The position numbers and the translations under genes are program-made. From Atkinsonella hypoxylon (taxonomy: Eukaryota; Ascomycota; Sordariomycetes; Hypocreales; Clavicipitaceae), in assembly GCA_000729835.1 (NCBI GenBank), contig JFHB01000247.1, forward strand, positions 1 through 41,570: a stretch of 41,570 nt of DNA. The letters run 5' to 3'. The notes under the pieces are model-generated. The model saw nothing but the letters and a program-made list of their open reading frames with translations, had not been told where the DNA came from and made no database searches. Shown piece after piece: positions 10,629 to 21,667 of this stretch. The first letter of the stretch is position 1, and every line of letters starts with the position of its first letter.

Positions 10629-10723
10629 GTATTTTTAATTCAAAACAGCAGGAAATCGCATTAGACCTTGTGTTGTGTTTTGGTATCAAAGTTGGAAGAT
10701 ATAGAACCCATTGCATCCTATTT

Positions 10724-12173
10724 TTATAATTTACTCAGAGTACTAAAATGTATTTGTTGTGCCCCTCTCTGCGTCCTACTGGAACCCTGTGACAGCTCAG
10801 ATGCTTGACCAGAGCCACCATCGAGTTGTTTCTGAAGCCAGCCCTCAATTGCTAAGCAGAGCCCTTGCACATCTGCGACTGAATTTGCGGCATGAAGACA
10901 AAACCTTACCCTGTCTGTTCCTTCGGGTACCGTTGGAGCAACGATGGGCCGAACCATGAACCCACGTTTCTGACAATACGTCGCGAGGCTTCTCGCTCGT
11001 CCTGAAAATAGAGGAATGACGGGCGACTGTGGAGGAGCAGCGTTAACGCGTAGGAGCTGGTGTGGAGGATTATATTTCCCTGACAGGTTTGAAAGCAGTC
11101 GATGCGTTTCTTCCATCAAAGCCGTCAAATGCTTCACCAAGAGATCTGCTCTTCCTGATCCAATATAGTCGTACACAGTCCGGATCGCGGTGAGCATAGG
11201 GAAGCTCATGGCTGTGGTGTATATCAGACTGCGCGCATAATTGATCAGGTATGATCGCGTGATGGGAGAACATAGTACCGCAGCTAGAAAGAAGTCAGCT
11301 CAGTACACAGGCCTGCATCACAGCTGAGAAAAACGTGATGGCAAGAGTTCCTCAGGTAGCTAGCTCACCCCCGGCACATCCCATAGCTTTGCCAAACGTG
11401 TGCACGCGAGCCCACACGCGATCCTCAAGTCCCAAGTGACTCACAAGCCCACGCCCACGATGTCCCATCCAGCCCGTAGAGTGAGCCTCGTCGACAATGA
11501 CGTGGCCGTTACGCCCGGGAAGTTGACTTTCGACACACTCGACGATGCTTTTCAGCGGTGCCACGTCGCCCTCCATGCTGTAGACTCCCTCCACAGCAAC
11601 AAAGACGTTTCGCATTCCGCCACCCATCTCGTCGCCCTTCGTTCCCCTGCTCAGACCCTCCAGCACCTCTTCCAGACTATGCAAGGCGGAACCCGCCGGT
11701 ACGTCGGCTTGCGTCACGCAACTATGCGCAAACGGAACCGTCGTAGCTCTGCCCAACTTCATGCCGTCGTGAACACTAGCATGGATCAACTCGTCATACA
11801 CCACCACATCACCGAGCTGTGGAGCACAGGCGAATAGTCCCGTGTTGGCTTCAAATCCAGAGTTGAACAGCAGGGCGGCCGGCGCGCCATGGAAAGCTGC
11901 GATGCCGGATTCCAATTCTTCTGCGACCGCCGTGTTGCCGTCTAGAAGGCGGGAGCCGCATGATCCCAGGGAGTAATCATCCTCGGAGTTTTGGAGATGC
12001 GTGAGGTACTCGGCTTTTATATCGGGGTTTGTAGACAACGACAGGTAGCCATTGGATGAAAAGTCGACAAGGCCGGGGTCAAGGAGGGTGAGTTTGCGGA
12101 GGCGGTTGCGCTGCTCACGACGGGCGAGGAGGGCGCTGTAGATTTTGTCTAGGGACGTCTTGGAGTCTTTCAT
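10724..12173 (-). CDS. bioF: 8-amino-7-oxononanoate (KAPA) synthase, peroxisomal (PTS1)
   Basis: PLP enzyme of the alpha-oxoamine synthase family that condenses pimeloyl-CoA with L-alanine to KAPA, the first committed step of the biotin ring pathway. Exon 1 is 12173-11369 and exon 2 is 11283-10724; the 85-nt intron (GTGAGC...TTCTAG) closes in phase (454 residues from this start). Landmarks are VDFSSNGYLSLS, GSCGSRLLDGN, ALLFNSGFEAN, DELIHASVHDG, VEGVYSMEGD, VIVDEAHSTG and the PLP lysine in HTFGKAMG (about Lys262), then LINYARSLIYTTA and PIVAPTVPEGTDRVRFCLHA. The protein ends in STLSKL: the last three residues are the canonical type 1 peroxisomal targeting signal. The frame stays open upstream to a stop near 12275 without another ATG, so a short upstream exon or a non-ATG start (TTG at 12230) is possible. 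It diverges from bioDA. Confidence 0.93.
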
Positions 12174-12791
12174 GACGAGGACGGAGCCAATTGATACATA
12201 GTTTCTAGGTAGGGATGAGTGCTCGGACAAGACGTATGGCTGGGAACAGGCACCTTGTAAGGTGACGGGATCTCAGGGTTGAGCATGATTGCCTCGTGGG
12301 TTTAAGCTAAGCTTCGACGCTTTGCTCGCAGGAAACCTGGGCTTGGGTGCATTGTTCCGGATCCAAGCAGGCCGTGTCATAGCTCAGAATGTGGGTATCT
12401 AAAGCATGTGCAGTTCGTCATAGCTTCAAGATGCGGTAGCTATAGTAAGTAGCAGACTGCTTCGCCATGTCTGGGCCGTATCTGGTTGGTTTGCAAAATG
12501 CCTCTTTCCTCAGAGTCCTATGGGTACGGGGCACTGGCACGTGCATAGATCACGCAACCTCTTTCGCCCCGGCATTGACATCCAAATTTCAACCAGACAT
12601 GATCCGATCCGCAAGGGATCTCCACTTACTCTACGTCCGTACTCGCCTGTGGATCCCAACAAAACATGCGCTCAATGCCGGGGTGGCCCTTCTCCATGTC
12701 CCACCGCGGCTTGGTTTTCGATCGAGAGGATGTCTCCTCATCGTCCGAGAGCGTCAAGGAGAGCTCTTGACGCTCACGACGTTGAAGCACC
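12174..12791. promoter_or_regulatory. Shared divergent promoter of bioF and bioDA
   Basis: This 618-bp interval lies between the start codons of two biotin genes transcribed away from each other, so both promoters must be here. A CACGTG palindrome (bHLH-type E-box) occurs at 12538-12543, within GCACTGGCACGTGC. No TATA box or proven biotin-response element can be named. The part next to 12174 may also contain an unmodelled first exon of bioF. Confidence 0.5.
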
Positions 12792-15465
12792 ATGAAGTCG
12801 CCATTGGCGTCTCTGTTATGGCGCTCGCTCCGCGTATACCAAGTGTTCGGGGCCAACACCGATGTCGGCAAGACCATCTTCACGACGTGGTTGGCTAGAA
12901 CGGCCAAGAAGCAGTGGAGAGATGACCAGGTCACCTTTCTGAAGCCCGTTTCCACGGGCGCAGAGGATGAAGCGGACGATCGGTGTAAGTTGTCTAGCTG
13001 CCATCTCAGCCCTTTGACTTGATCATGTCTGACAATCCCACTTAGATGGTTTGGCCGTGTCATAACGAACATCGCCAGTGTCTGGCTAATAATACTTGCA
13101 TAACCAGACACATAGCTCGCTTCGCACCAGGTGTATTTCGCAGCACCTTGTATCAGTACAACATTCCATGCAGTCCGCACACTGCAGCTCTGGCTTCGGG
13201 AAGAGTAGGTCGCGTCGGGCCAATTTTTGAGATAACGGCCTTGGGTAATTTCAACTGACCTTGTCTTGCAGCCTGTCCCATCAGATGATGTTCTCCTTGC
13301 AAAATGCCGCGACTTTGCCACCAAGCGCGCTGCCGACAACCAAGGCTGGCTGTTCATGGAAACAGCTGGCGGTGTGCACTCTCCTGGGCCCTCAGGCAAG
13401 ACGCAGGCTGATTTGTATATACCACTACGTGCATCAACATTACTTGTAGGTGACTCTCGTCTGGGCGGTATTTCACAGACGATATCTGCGTTCGAGTCGC
13501 TCCGGATCCGTGGTTATGACGTGGAAGCTGTGCTGCTCTTTAAGGAAGAAACATATAGGAACTATCAGTATCTGGCCAAGTACTTTAAGAACAAATATGA
13601 CATCTCCGTGAAAAGCCTAGCGGAGCCACCGGTGCGCGATAGCAATCCACAAAGAGACGAAGAGGCTATGCAGAGATACTATGAGCGAAAGGACCATGAA
13701 GAGATAATGGGAGAAGTGCTCCAGTCGCTACATGAGAACCATCAAAAGCGCCTAACATCATTGGACTCGATGGCTGCAAAGGCAAGCGAACACATCTGGT
13801 ACCCATTTACACAACAAAGCCTGGTCGGCCCCAATGACATCACGACCATTGATTCCGCACATGGCGACTATTTCCAAACGCTTGCCCCTCTTTCCCAAGA
13901 AAAGAATACCTCCGTTGTCTCACCGGTATTGCGATCCTCCTTTGATGCCTCCGCTTCATGGTGGACACAAGGATTGGGTCATTCAAACCCTCAACTTACC
14001 CTGGCAGCTGCTTACGCCGCGGGTAGATATGGCCATGTCATGTTTGCCTCTGCCATCCATCAACCTGCCATGGCTCTAGCCGAGACTCTCCTCAAGAGCA
14101 TGCAGAATCCTCGTCTCAACCGCGTATTCTACTCTGACAATGGCAGCACCGGCACAGAGGTCGCCGTCAAGATGGGCCTCCGGGCAGCAAGAATGCGCTA
14201 CGGCTGGGACACAAGGCAGAAACTTGGCATCCTGGGACTCAAAGGCGCATATCATGGAGACACAATGGGTGCAATGGACTGCACTGAACCGGGCATCTAC
14301 AACGAGAAGATCGAGTGGTATGAGGGCAAGGGATATTGGCTGGACTATCCTACCGTGCTTTGCGAGGACGGAAACTGGACGGTCACTGTAGCGGACGGTC
14401 TGAGGAAGAGTTTGGGTCCCGGACGAGCTTATTCAACCTTGAACGATATTTTTGACGTGGAAATGCGTGAGGCTTCGGGTGAGCATTTCATCTATGAAGA
14501 GTATATTACCTCTACCTTGAAATCTCTTAAAGACCAGGGCCGCACATTCGGTGCTCTGATGCTTGAGCCCATCATTCTTGGTGCCGGAGGCATGGAGTTC
14601 GTGTGAGTAGCCCCCTCCATCTTCCTCGTGATGGATTAACGCAGTTGTATGCTCCTTACTAACAGTCATCTTCCTTGGTCCAAGCGATCCCCTCTTCCAG
14701 CGCACCCTGGTCAACATCGTCCGCAAATCACCCTCCCTCTTCGGAACCGCCACGCAGTCCGTCTCCCAGAACGACCCAAGCGAATGGACCGGCCTCCCCG
14801 TAATCTTCGACGAAGTCTTCACAGGCCTATACCGCCTCGGTCGCTTCACGTCCTCGTCCTTCCTCCGCGTCCATCCCGATATTTCCATCCACGCCAAACT
14901 TCTCACAGGCGGGCTCGTGCCGCTCTGCGCAACACTCGCCTCCGAAAGCATCTACAAAGTCTTTCTAAGCCCGGACAAGAGTGATGCACTGCTTCATGGA
15001 CATAGCTACACGGCGCACCCGACCGGGTGCCAGGTCGCGCTGGAATCCGTCAGGGAGATGCAGTGCATGGAAGAGCGAGGCGAATGGGACTGGGCCAAAG
15101 CGCAAGGGTGGAATGAAGAGCGGACACCGCTGCAGGAGTCCAGACTTGACGTGTGGTCCATGTGGCCTCGCGCGTTCGTGGAGGACCTGTCCCGACTTAC
15201 AAATAAGGTGCTTGGCGTATGGGCTGTAGGGAGCGTCTTAGCCATCCATCTCCGGGATTCGGCAGGATCGGGCTACAGCAGTAATGCCGCTCTTGGTCTG
15301 CGAGACTTGCTGCATGTGGGAAGGGAAGGCGGCGAGGGCGGACCGTGGAACGTACATAGTCGGGTTCTGGGGAATGTGTTGTACGTGATGGCTAGCCAGG
15401 TTACGTCGCCGGAGAGTGTGAGGCAACTTTCTGAGTTGCTGATGGAAAGTATAAAAGGTGAGTAA
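12792..15465 (+). CDS. bioDA: Fused dethiobiotin synthetase / DAPA aminotransferase (BioDA)
   Basis: Bifunctional enzyme: the C-terminal half transaminates KAPA to DAPA (SAM donor, PLP) and the N-terminal half closes the ureido ring with ATP and CO2. Exons 12792-12982, 13108-13204, 13272-14602 and 14685-15465 give exactly 800 codons (799 residues), the usual length of fungal and plant fusions. BioD: P-loop GANTDVGKT at 20-28, FLKPVSTGA, and ETAGGVHSP near 126. BioA: HIWYPFTQ at about 270, YSDNGSTGTEVAVKM, KGAYHGDTMGAMD, GAGGMEFVDPLFQ, FDEVFTGLYRLGR (Asp582), PLP lysine in HAKLLTGG (Lys611) and GHSYTAHPTGC. The first intron donor (GTGTAA at 12983) is chosen because it restores DDRHIARFA; the stronger GTAAGT 2 nt later does not keep frame. 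The N-terminus (MKSPLASLLWRSLR) looks like a short mitochondrial presequence. Confidence 0.95.
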
Positions 15466-16146
15466 ACGCGCTGGCATATAAAGCGATTTACCAAATTCTT
15501 GAAAAAAAAAAAAAAAGTTCATAGGCGCGGGGGAAAGAAAATAGAAAAGTCTAGATGTGCAAATCAAGGCCTTTCTTTGGGCGCAAAAAAACCTTGGGTT
15601 TGTATTGAAACAACCTCTGTAGCAAATTCAAGTGTGAATATCTCGAACCAGACTCATCATCACCAACCACTACGTGACCACATCGGGGTTCTAGATTCTG
15701 GCTCCCTTCTCGCCTGTGGCCACGCTGCCATCATCTTGAAAACTAACAGACTCCGCCGTGTTGACCAGTCTTTCCTGCAGATGCTAACGAGTAACGCGGA
15801 TGTGCAAGCTATTGCGCGTCATGACTTAGCTAGTTCACCCACTTCCCCAGGGTTATACAATGAGCTAGCTATTGTAGCTTTAATGCAATTGTAGAATGCG
15901 GGGTATCTGGAAGGTACTTGGTAGCTAGAAGACTAGCAACTACCGGAAAAAGCAATGCAGTGTGTAACTGCTTAGGTGTATAGGCGTGTAGCAAATCGTA
16001 TAGTACAGAACTCTTATAGTTAATGTACATGAGCATAAAAGGTTTTTCATCCAACGAGGGCAACCTAGTGAGGTTTTCCTTCTATGACATAGGCGCAAAT
16101 GTACAGCTACGCTAGCGTATTATAAATCAATCAAAGTACTTGATAT
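15466..16146. other. Convergent intergenic region
   Basis: This interval lies between the stop of bioDA and the stop of the sphingomyelinase-like gene. It contains a 15-nt poly-A run at 15502-15516. An ORF crossing 15499-15894 has no recognisable features. The interval is probably 3' UTRs plus spacer. Confidence 0.5.
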
Positions 16147-18545
16147 TTACAAGGCCAACACAGGAAGAATGGCCAACACCCAACTCGCCATACGGCTAGG
16201 TCCTCTCGCTCCGTTCACACTAGCACTCGTCGTGGGAGCCGCGCCGCCAGCCGATGTCGCGTTGCCAGACTTGCCGGTCACATGGCAACCAACAGACGTG
16301 GTGGGAGTCGCAGATGCCGCAGACGAGAGGGATGGCTCAGCCCTCTTCACGATGGGCTGTACCTTTGCACCCACAGCCAGGAACTTCTCCTGCAGCATCT
16401 TCAGCATGTCCTCTCTGTGGACCAATGCGCTCAGCCATTCAGCCGCGACAGACCCTCCGCACTCGTCGTGACGGTCGTGGGCGTGTCCCGCCTGGTCGCG
16501 CTTGGCAAAGATCATTTTCGGCTCTGGCTTCCAGCAGTTGTCTTGGCTGCGTGCGGCTCGGAGACGGCAAATCTCATTATCCTTGCAATCCCCTCGGCAT
16601 TTCTTTTCGACTTTCCAGCCGCGTTTCTTGCGGGACATGAATTCGTCGAAGAGCTTCTCGTCGGTTTCAAATTTGGCGGTTACGTTGTGCCAGAAGGCAG
16701 GGGATAGCTCGGCTGCTGCGTCAGTGACTTGGGGAGTCAGGGCGCGGCCGTATGCATCTTTAGCGGAGTAGTACTTCTTCCATACAGGGCCCTTAGTCTG
16801 GAAGTCGCGGTCGCTCATGTCGGCGATAAAAGTGGTGGCATCGAGGATAGCAAAGGTCTCGGGATCAACGTCGTATACTCGGAAAGAAGGGTTGCCAGAG
16901 GTAGGGGTAAGGGAGGGGCAGACATATGATATTGCGACGGCATTGTTGTGAGAGCGCCGTGTATAGTCAGTATAGCTGATTTGGAATTGGTCGACGTGTG
17001 TGTGGCCGAAGAACATAGCCCTAATAATCTTGGAATATCGCTTGACGATCTGGTCGAAGTAATGGGACCCGTTTGGCAGGGCATCGAAATGGCCAAGGGG
17101 CATGTGCCCTATAATGTAGACATTCTCACCAGCCTTTTCTGCTGCGTCGAGTTCCTTGACCAGCCATATCAATTGGCCGTTGGGATCTCTCTCCAATGCC
17201 TTTTGGTAGAGGATGAAGTTGTCTCGATAGTACATATTTGTGTTGATCGAAATGACGCGCAGGTTGCCCTTCGGGTACTTTGTTGAGTAGGTACCGACGG
17301 CTTTGGTCTTTGTCAGGGATGAATTGCTGACCCAGTGTGACCACTCCTTTACGAGGCTGTCGTAGACCCATTGGGTCTCGTTGCCGACGGATTGAGGTTC
17401 GAAGAGGTTTGCCGGGTGGGCTTCATGGTTGCCTGCTGTTCCGTAGACGACATCCAAGTAGTCATGCATGGTTGCATAGGCTTGTTCAACTGCAAAACGA
17501 CTTGTTAGCTTCAGAGAATTTCGGCAGTGGGGCGTCGTGGTGTCTGCTGACTTACTTATGCCTTGGTTGTATTTCTTACTGGTGTTGAACACGCCGTGAT
17601 CGACAATGTCTCCCGTGAATAAGGCAAATGCAGCCTTGGGAAACTCCTTCTTGATGTATTGGTACATGCTTCTTTCTAGAGTCACGGGAGTGTCGCAACC
17701 ATGGTCACCAAAAGGGCCTGCCAGGTGTTCTTTGCTTTGTTTGGCATCTTTGTTGAAAAATCTGTAGACCCGTCAGTTTTACCAGTGTCTTAGACTTCAC
17801 TTAGACGAGTTTTACCTGCAGCAGGTGGGCTTATCGCACAGAGTGCTCGCGCCTTCCCTGTACAAGGGGTCTATATGGATATCTGAGTACTGGATGACCT
17901 GAAGCGGTTCCTTGCTGCTGACAGCCTTGCCTTTAGCAGAGCAAGTTTCATCTTTTGGAAAAGGTACGATCCATTCGTCAACCTGGGGCAGGTCGCACAC
18001 GCTGAGAAAAGATACGCAGAACTGGATTGAAGTGGTCGAGCCAACTTCCATTGAGCGAATAACGGAAGCAATGGTTGGGCCTTCGGCCTTGACAACACCG
18101 TCACAGAACTGTTCGTCGTAGCCCTATAAGTGCGGTCAGTCATTAAGTCAAGACTAAAACATACAAAAGAGAGACTGCGACGAACGCTCTTGGTGAGGCA
18201 CAGGTCCTTTCCAAGACTCATGAAGTGCTCATCACCGTCTTTGACGAGCGATTGTAAGACTCTGAGAATGTTCTGTGCAGAATAGTTAGCCTAATTGTGG
18301 TGCATTGGGTGATGAAAAGCCTTCATTCCGCAAGCGGAAAGAGTCAGACGATGTCGGGAGTCTAGACTTACCTGGCAACCATGGCAAGTCTTCAGCATTT
18401 CTCCGACGTCATCAAGCTCAGATCGCGTCTCATGGGCCCATGTCCGGGCCTCGAGCGACCTTTGAATCCTCTCGTGATCTAAGACGGCAGCCGCGGTGCT
18501 GGCCAGCAACCCAACCAATGCCGCTGATACGGTAAGCAAGCGCAT
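16147..18545 (-). CDS. Acid sphingomyelinase-like phosphodiesterase, secreted/GPI
   Basis: Predicted to hydrolyse sphingomyelin-like phosphodiesters at the cell surface or outside the cell. Five exons close in phase: 18545-18372, 18272-18165, 18123-17816, 17761-17556 and 17489-16147 (712 residues). The order is a signal peptide (MRLLTVSAALVGLLASTAAA), a saposin-B-type segment with paired cysteines (CHGC, CLTKS, FCDG; about 50-140), then a calcineurin-like metallophosphoesterase domain. Metal motifs are SDIHIDPLY (Asp175/His177), GDIVDHG (Asp248), GNHEAHP (Asn286/His287), GHMPLGH and GHTHVDQF. A Cys-rich C-terminal part (CRGDC, NCWKPEP) follows, then a Ser/Thr/Gly-rich tail and a hydrophobic end (MASWVLAILPVLAL) typical of a GPI-anchor signal. 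The start is the ATG at the signal peptide. The fourth intron (66 nt) is itself open in frame, so retention would insert 22 residues without a stop. Substrate is inferred from family only. Confidence 0.92.
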
Positions 18546-21500
18546 TGTCACTGATTATTCGAATCAGAGTCAGCGGAAATAGGGAAGGGAATTGAAGCAG
18601 AAACCGAAGGAGGGCATACGCGTGAGTTCGGGACCTGACACAATTAAGAAGGAGAGAGATAGAGGCGCATGTCGGGAACATTTAAGTATGCAACCTTTCC
18701 CACCCATCCCCGCATCTTGGCAACCCTAATCTGGGGTGACCATAAAAATATGACTGTGACATGACATAACATGACATGATAATAAGAGAGCTAAAGGGTC
18801 TGATCCACGAGATGGTGCAAACTTAGCACCTGAATAATTCAGGAGCAAAGTGTGCAGAAGAGACACGCTAACTATTTTTGTTAGGTAATGTTGATAGAAA
18901 GTTATAGAAGAGTGTCCACTTGACCTAAATCCTACTTTTACACCTATTTATAATGTATGACGCTGGTAGAAGCCGCGTAAATGCCTATTGTAGGTAAAAA
19001 ATACCTTGAAAGAAGTTTACACCTAGGCTGTTTCTATAACCGCGTTTCTAGGGCAACTAGCAGCAGCATTGTCTACTACGATAGAGCAGCGTATTATTGA
19101 GGACAGGGCTAAAGACAATCTCCAGGTCGCGATAGTAATCTTGTGGTGTTGTAAGAGGCTGTAGATGCTGTAAAGACTTCTTATCAATAGGCTATTTTCA
19201 CGCCTCTGTAAGTACGTTAGCGTAGGTCTTGCAAGTTGAAGGCCCAAGAGTATCTAGTTAAAGGGCCGCTAGATTCGGCTAGCGGGCCCGAGCAGGAGCT
19301 AGGGCTGTTCAGGTCGTGAGCCGCCGTTCGCCATCTCGTCTCGTATCGCCTCGTAGGTGTGGAGGACGTTAGTCGGGCCGAGGGGACCACCAGATGGAAT
19401 GCCCGCATGTGGGGCATTGGCGGTGGCCAGCTCTGCGACGTGAATGGCCAATGCGAATGGCCCTGGGTCCCTTGGTTCCTTGGTCCCTTTTCTACTCGTG
19501 CTCCGTTCCCAGCCCCCGCGCGTCAATCACGTGTCGCTATTATTGATACACGCCATCTCAGGTGGCAGCCCCACCCCGAAGCTTCAGGCATCTGTAGCTC
19601 GGGGAATGTGTTCAATTGGGTTTGGCGCACTTCAAGCTGCTCTACTGCACGTGTCCACATCTGTGCAAGGGTCATAAGGAATTCTCCTTGTTTAATGATA
19701 CTCCTCTAACGACTGATGATCTCGATCGCTAAATAAACCTTCTCTACGGCTTTAGGTGTCCAATCCGCGAGCTTGGATACAAGACAAACACCAGACTCCT
19801 CGTGCTTCACGGAAAGTGATCATGGCTCAGCTGGTAATTAGCGAATAACTATAGATAAGTTACGAAAAACTTGCATCCACGTGGAATTGGGCTCTAAATA
19901 TGTATGATCCTTACAATCGCGCTAGCGAACCCCGACACGGCCGGAAGGTCGCTTGCCGCGCCAGACCTTCGTCAATGATGCCCTCTCGCGAGCTTTCGTT
20001 GTTAGATTTGGTGCCACTCAGTCGTGCGGCAAAACAAAAAACATGCGCCTAAACCTTATACTGTGATATCAGATTGGCTGCCCGTCTGGGAAGGAGAATG
20101 GACGATACGGCAGTGCCAGTCTAAGGAATGAGTAAGAAAATGGTACAGGCGTCATTGTAGTCCTTGCGATCGGCATGCATATCAGAAACTTGTGTGTGCA
20201 AATACGAGCGAATAGAGCCTCGACTAGTTTGAATGGGCTCAATTGGAATGCCGGTAGCGCCATCAATGTCCTCATCTCTCTTGGCCTTGCTCATGACATC
20301 TCAACCAGCTCCTTGATAGCCAGATTGTAGTGACACAAGCCATATGTAGTCGCCACCAATATGGCAGCCACTATCGCTCATGATAGGACGATAGTTAGCT
20401 ACCAACGCATGCTATACACAGGTTTTGGTGTGAGCCAACTGCAAGGGTATGGCTGTTCCACAAATTATCCGGCATGGATGTGCCATGCCAAATGGAACGA
20501 GTCCACATCTCGGGTCCGTATGGCTGTATGGCCGGGTCATATATAGACTCAAACGAAACGGCCGTACTCTACGAAAAAACTGTAATACTCTGACAATGCG
20601 AGTTCAGAGTAAGAAAGAGCTGCACTTAGCCCGAAGAAGAAGCAATTGGCGTCACAAGTGCGACCTGCGAGCAACTCGCTTACATGCCTCCAAGCACGTC
20701 GCGACCTCGACGTGCTTGGCGTAGCGGTGGGCAACATGGTTCTAGAAGCCTTAAAGAAGGGTCTATTGCTTTCCCCGCTGTATACTGCGTGTATCAGGCT
20801 TAAGCAGATACTACTGGGAGCATCCGAACCGGAGTAGGTGCCGTGGATCAGCGCGGGTTTCGGAGGCAGCGCCGTGAAACCATCAATACATTGGATCGCG
20901 CGCCGACGCGGGACGCAGGAAAGCCTGATGCTGTGGAGGGGAGGGGGAGGAGGAGGAGGAGGAGGAGCAGGAGAGAGGGTAGAGGAACAAAACGAAATAA
21001 ATATATGTTGAGCAACGGCTTACCCTGGTTGTCTCGCAAATGGCACCCTTGCCGAACGTCAGTCCCGACTCCCGACGATTCCGTTGACCCGCGCCTCTCC
21101 TGTTGTTGTGGAGATCAGCCTTGATCCGACTCTGAATTTCAACGTTCTTACAGGTCGGTCAACTTGTACAGCAGAAGTCAAATGCTACAGACTGAAACAA
21201 GTGTTAGTTAGCATGAGCTTAGAGGAGTTCGTCCTGGTGCGACGCCGTCCTAATTCCATAGACCATGAGCAATTGCGACCCCCCATCTACTTGGCGACCC
21301 CGCGATCTGGGTCGGAAATACCGGCGGGTATCATCCACGCGGCCAGGGCCCGGCTTGCGAGGTCGGTTGTAAAAGGCGTGTCCTCATACGCTGGCTTGAC
21401 GGCAATTAAGCCAGTGGCGCTTTCTGGGTTGGGCAAAAAGGAAAAAAAAAAAAAAAAAAAAACTTGCTGCATGTATATAAGGCTCAGACAAAACACCTCT

Positions 21501-21667
21501 CAAGGGGATTCATTTAACCAGAACCTCACTTCAAGTACCGTGTACCTTTCGACCACTCTGCATCGCCAACACTAACACCCACACTCTAGATACTACTTAT
21601 TTACCTTTCTTCTGCCGCACCCCAAGCCTCTGACTCGACTGCCTGGCCTCTCTCTGCCTAGCTCGGC
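18546..21667. other. 3.1-kb gene-poor region upstream of CYP53
   Basis: No supportable gene was found. 18730-19250 is AT-rich with a RIP-like look and may be a degraded repeat. A tRNA A-box-like string at 19825-19836 lacks any B box. 20935-20980 is an almost pure purine tract with about seven GGA repeats, and 21442-21462 is a run of 21 A, about 205 bp before the P450 start. The last 150 bp are CT-rich, as in many fungal 5' leaders. Confidence 0.45.
20935..20980. repeat. Polypurine tract with GGA microsatellite
   Basis: A 46-nt almost uninterrupted G/A run, including a (GGA)n core at about 20946-20967. Such tracts can adopt triplex or G-rich structures; no role is shown here. Confidence 0.7.

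Noticed and set aside
11400..11837. 145-codon plus-strand ORF within bioF
   Set aside because: Lies entirely antisense to conserved KAPA synthase coding sequence and shows no family of its own.
19818..19890. Possible tRNA: TGGCTCAGCTGG matches an A box
   Set aside because: No GGTTCGANTCC-like B box at a suitable distance and no cloverleaf can be drawn.
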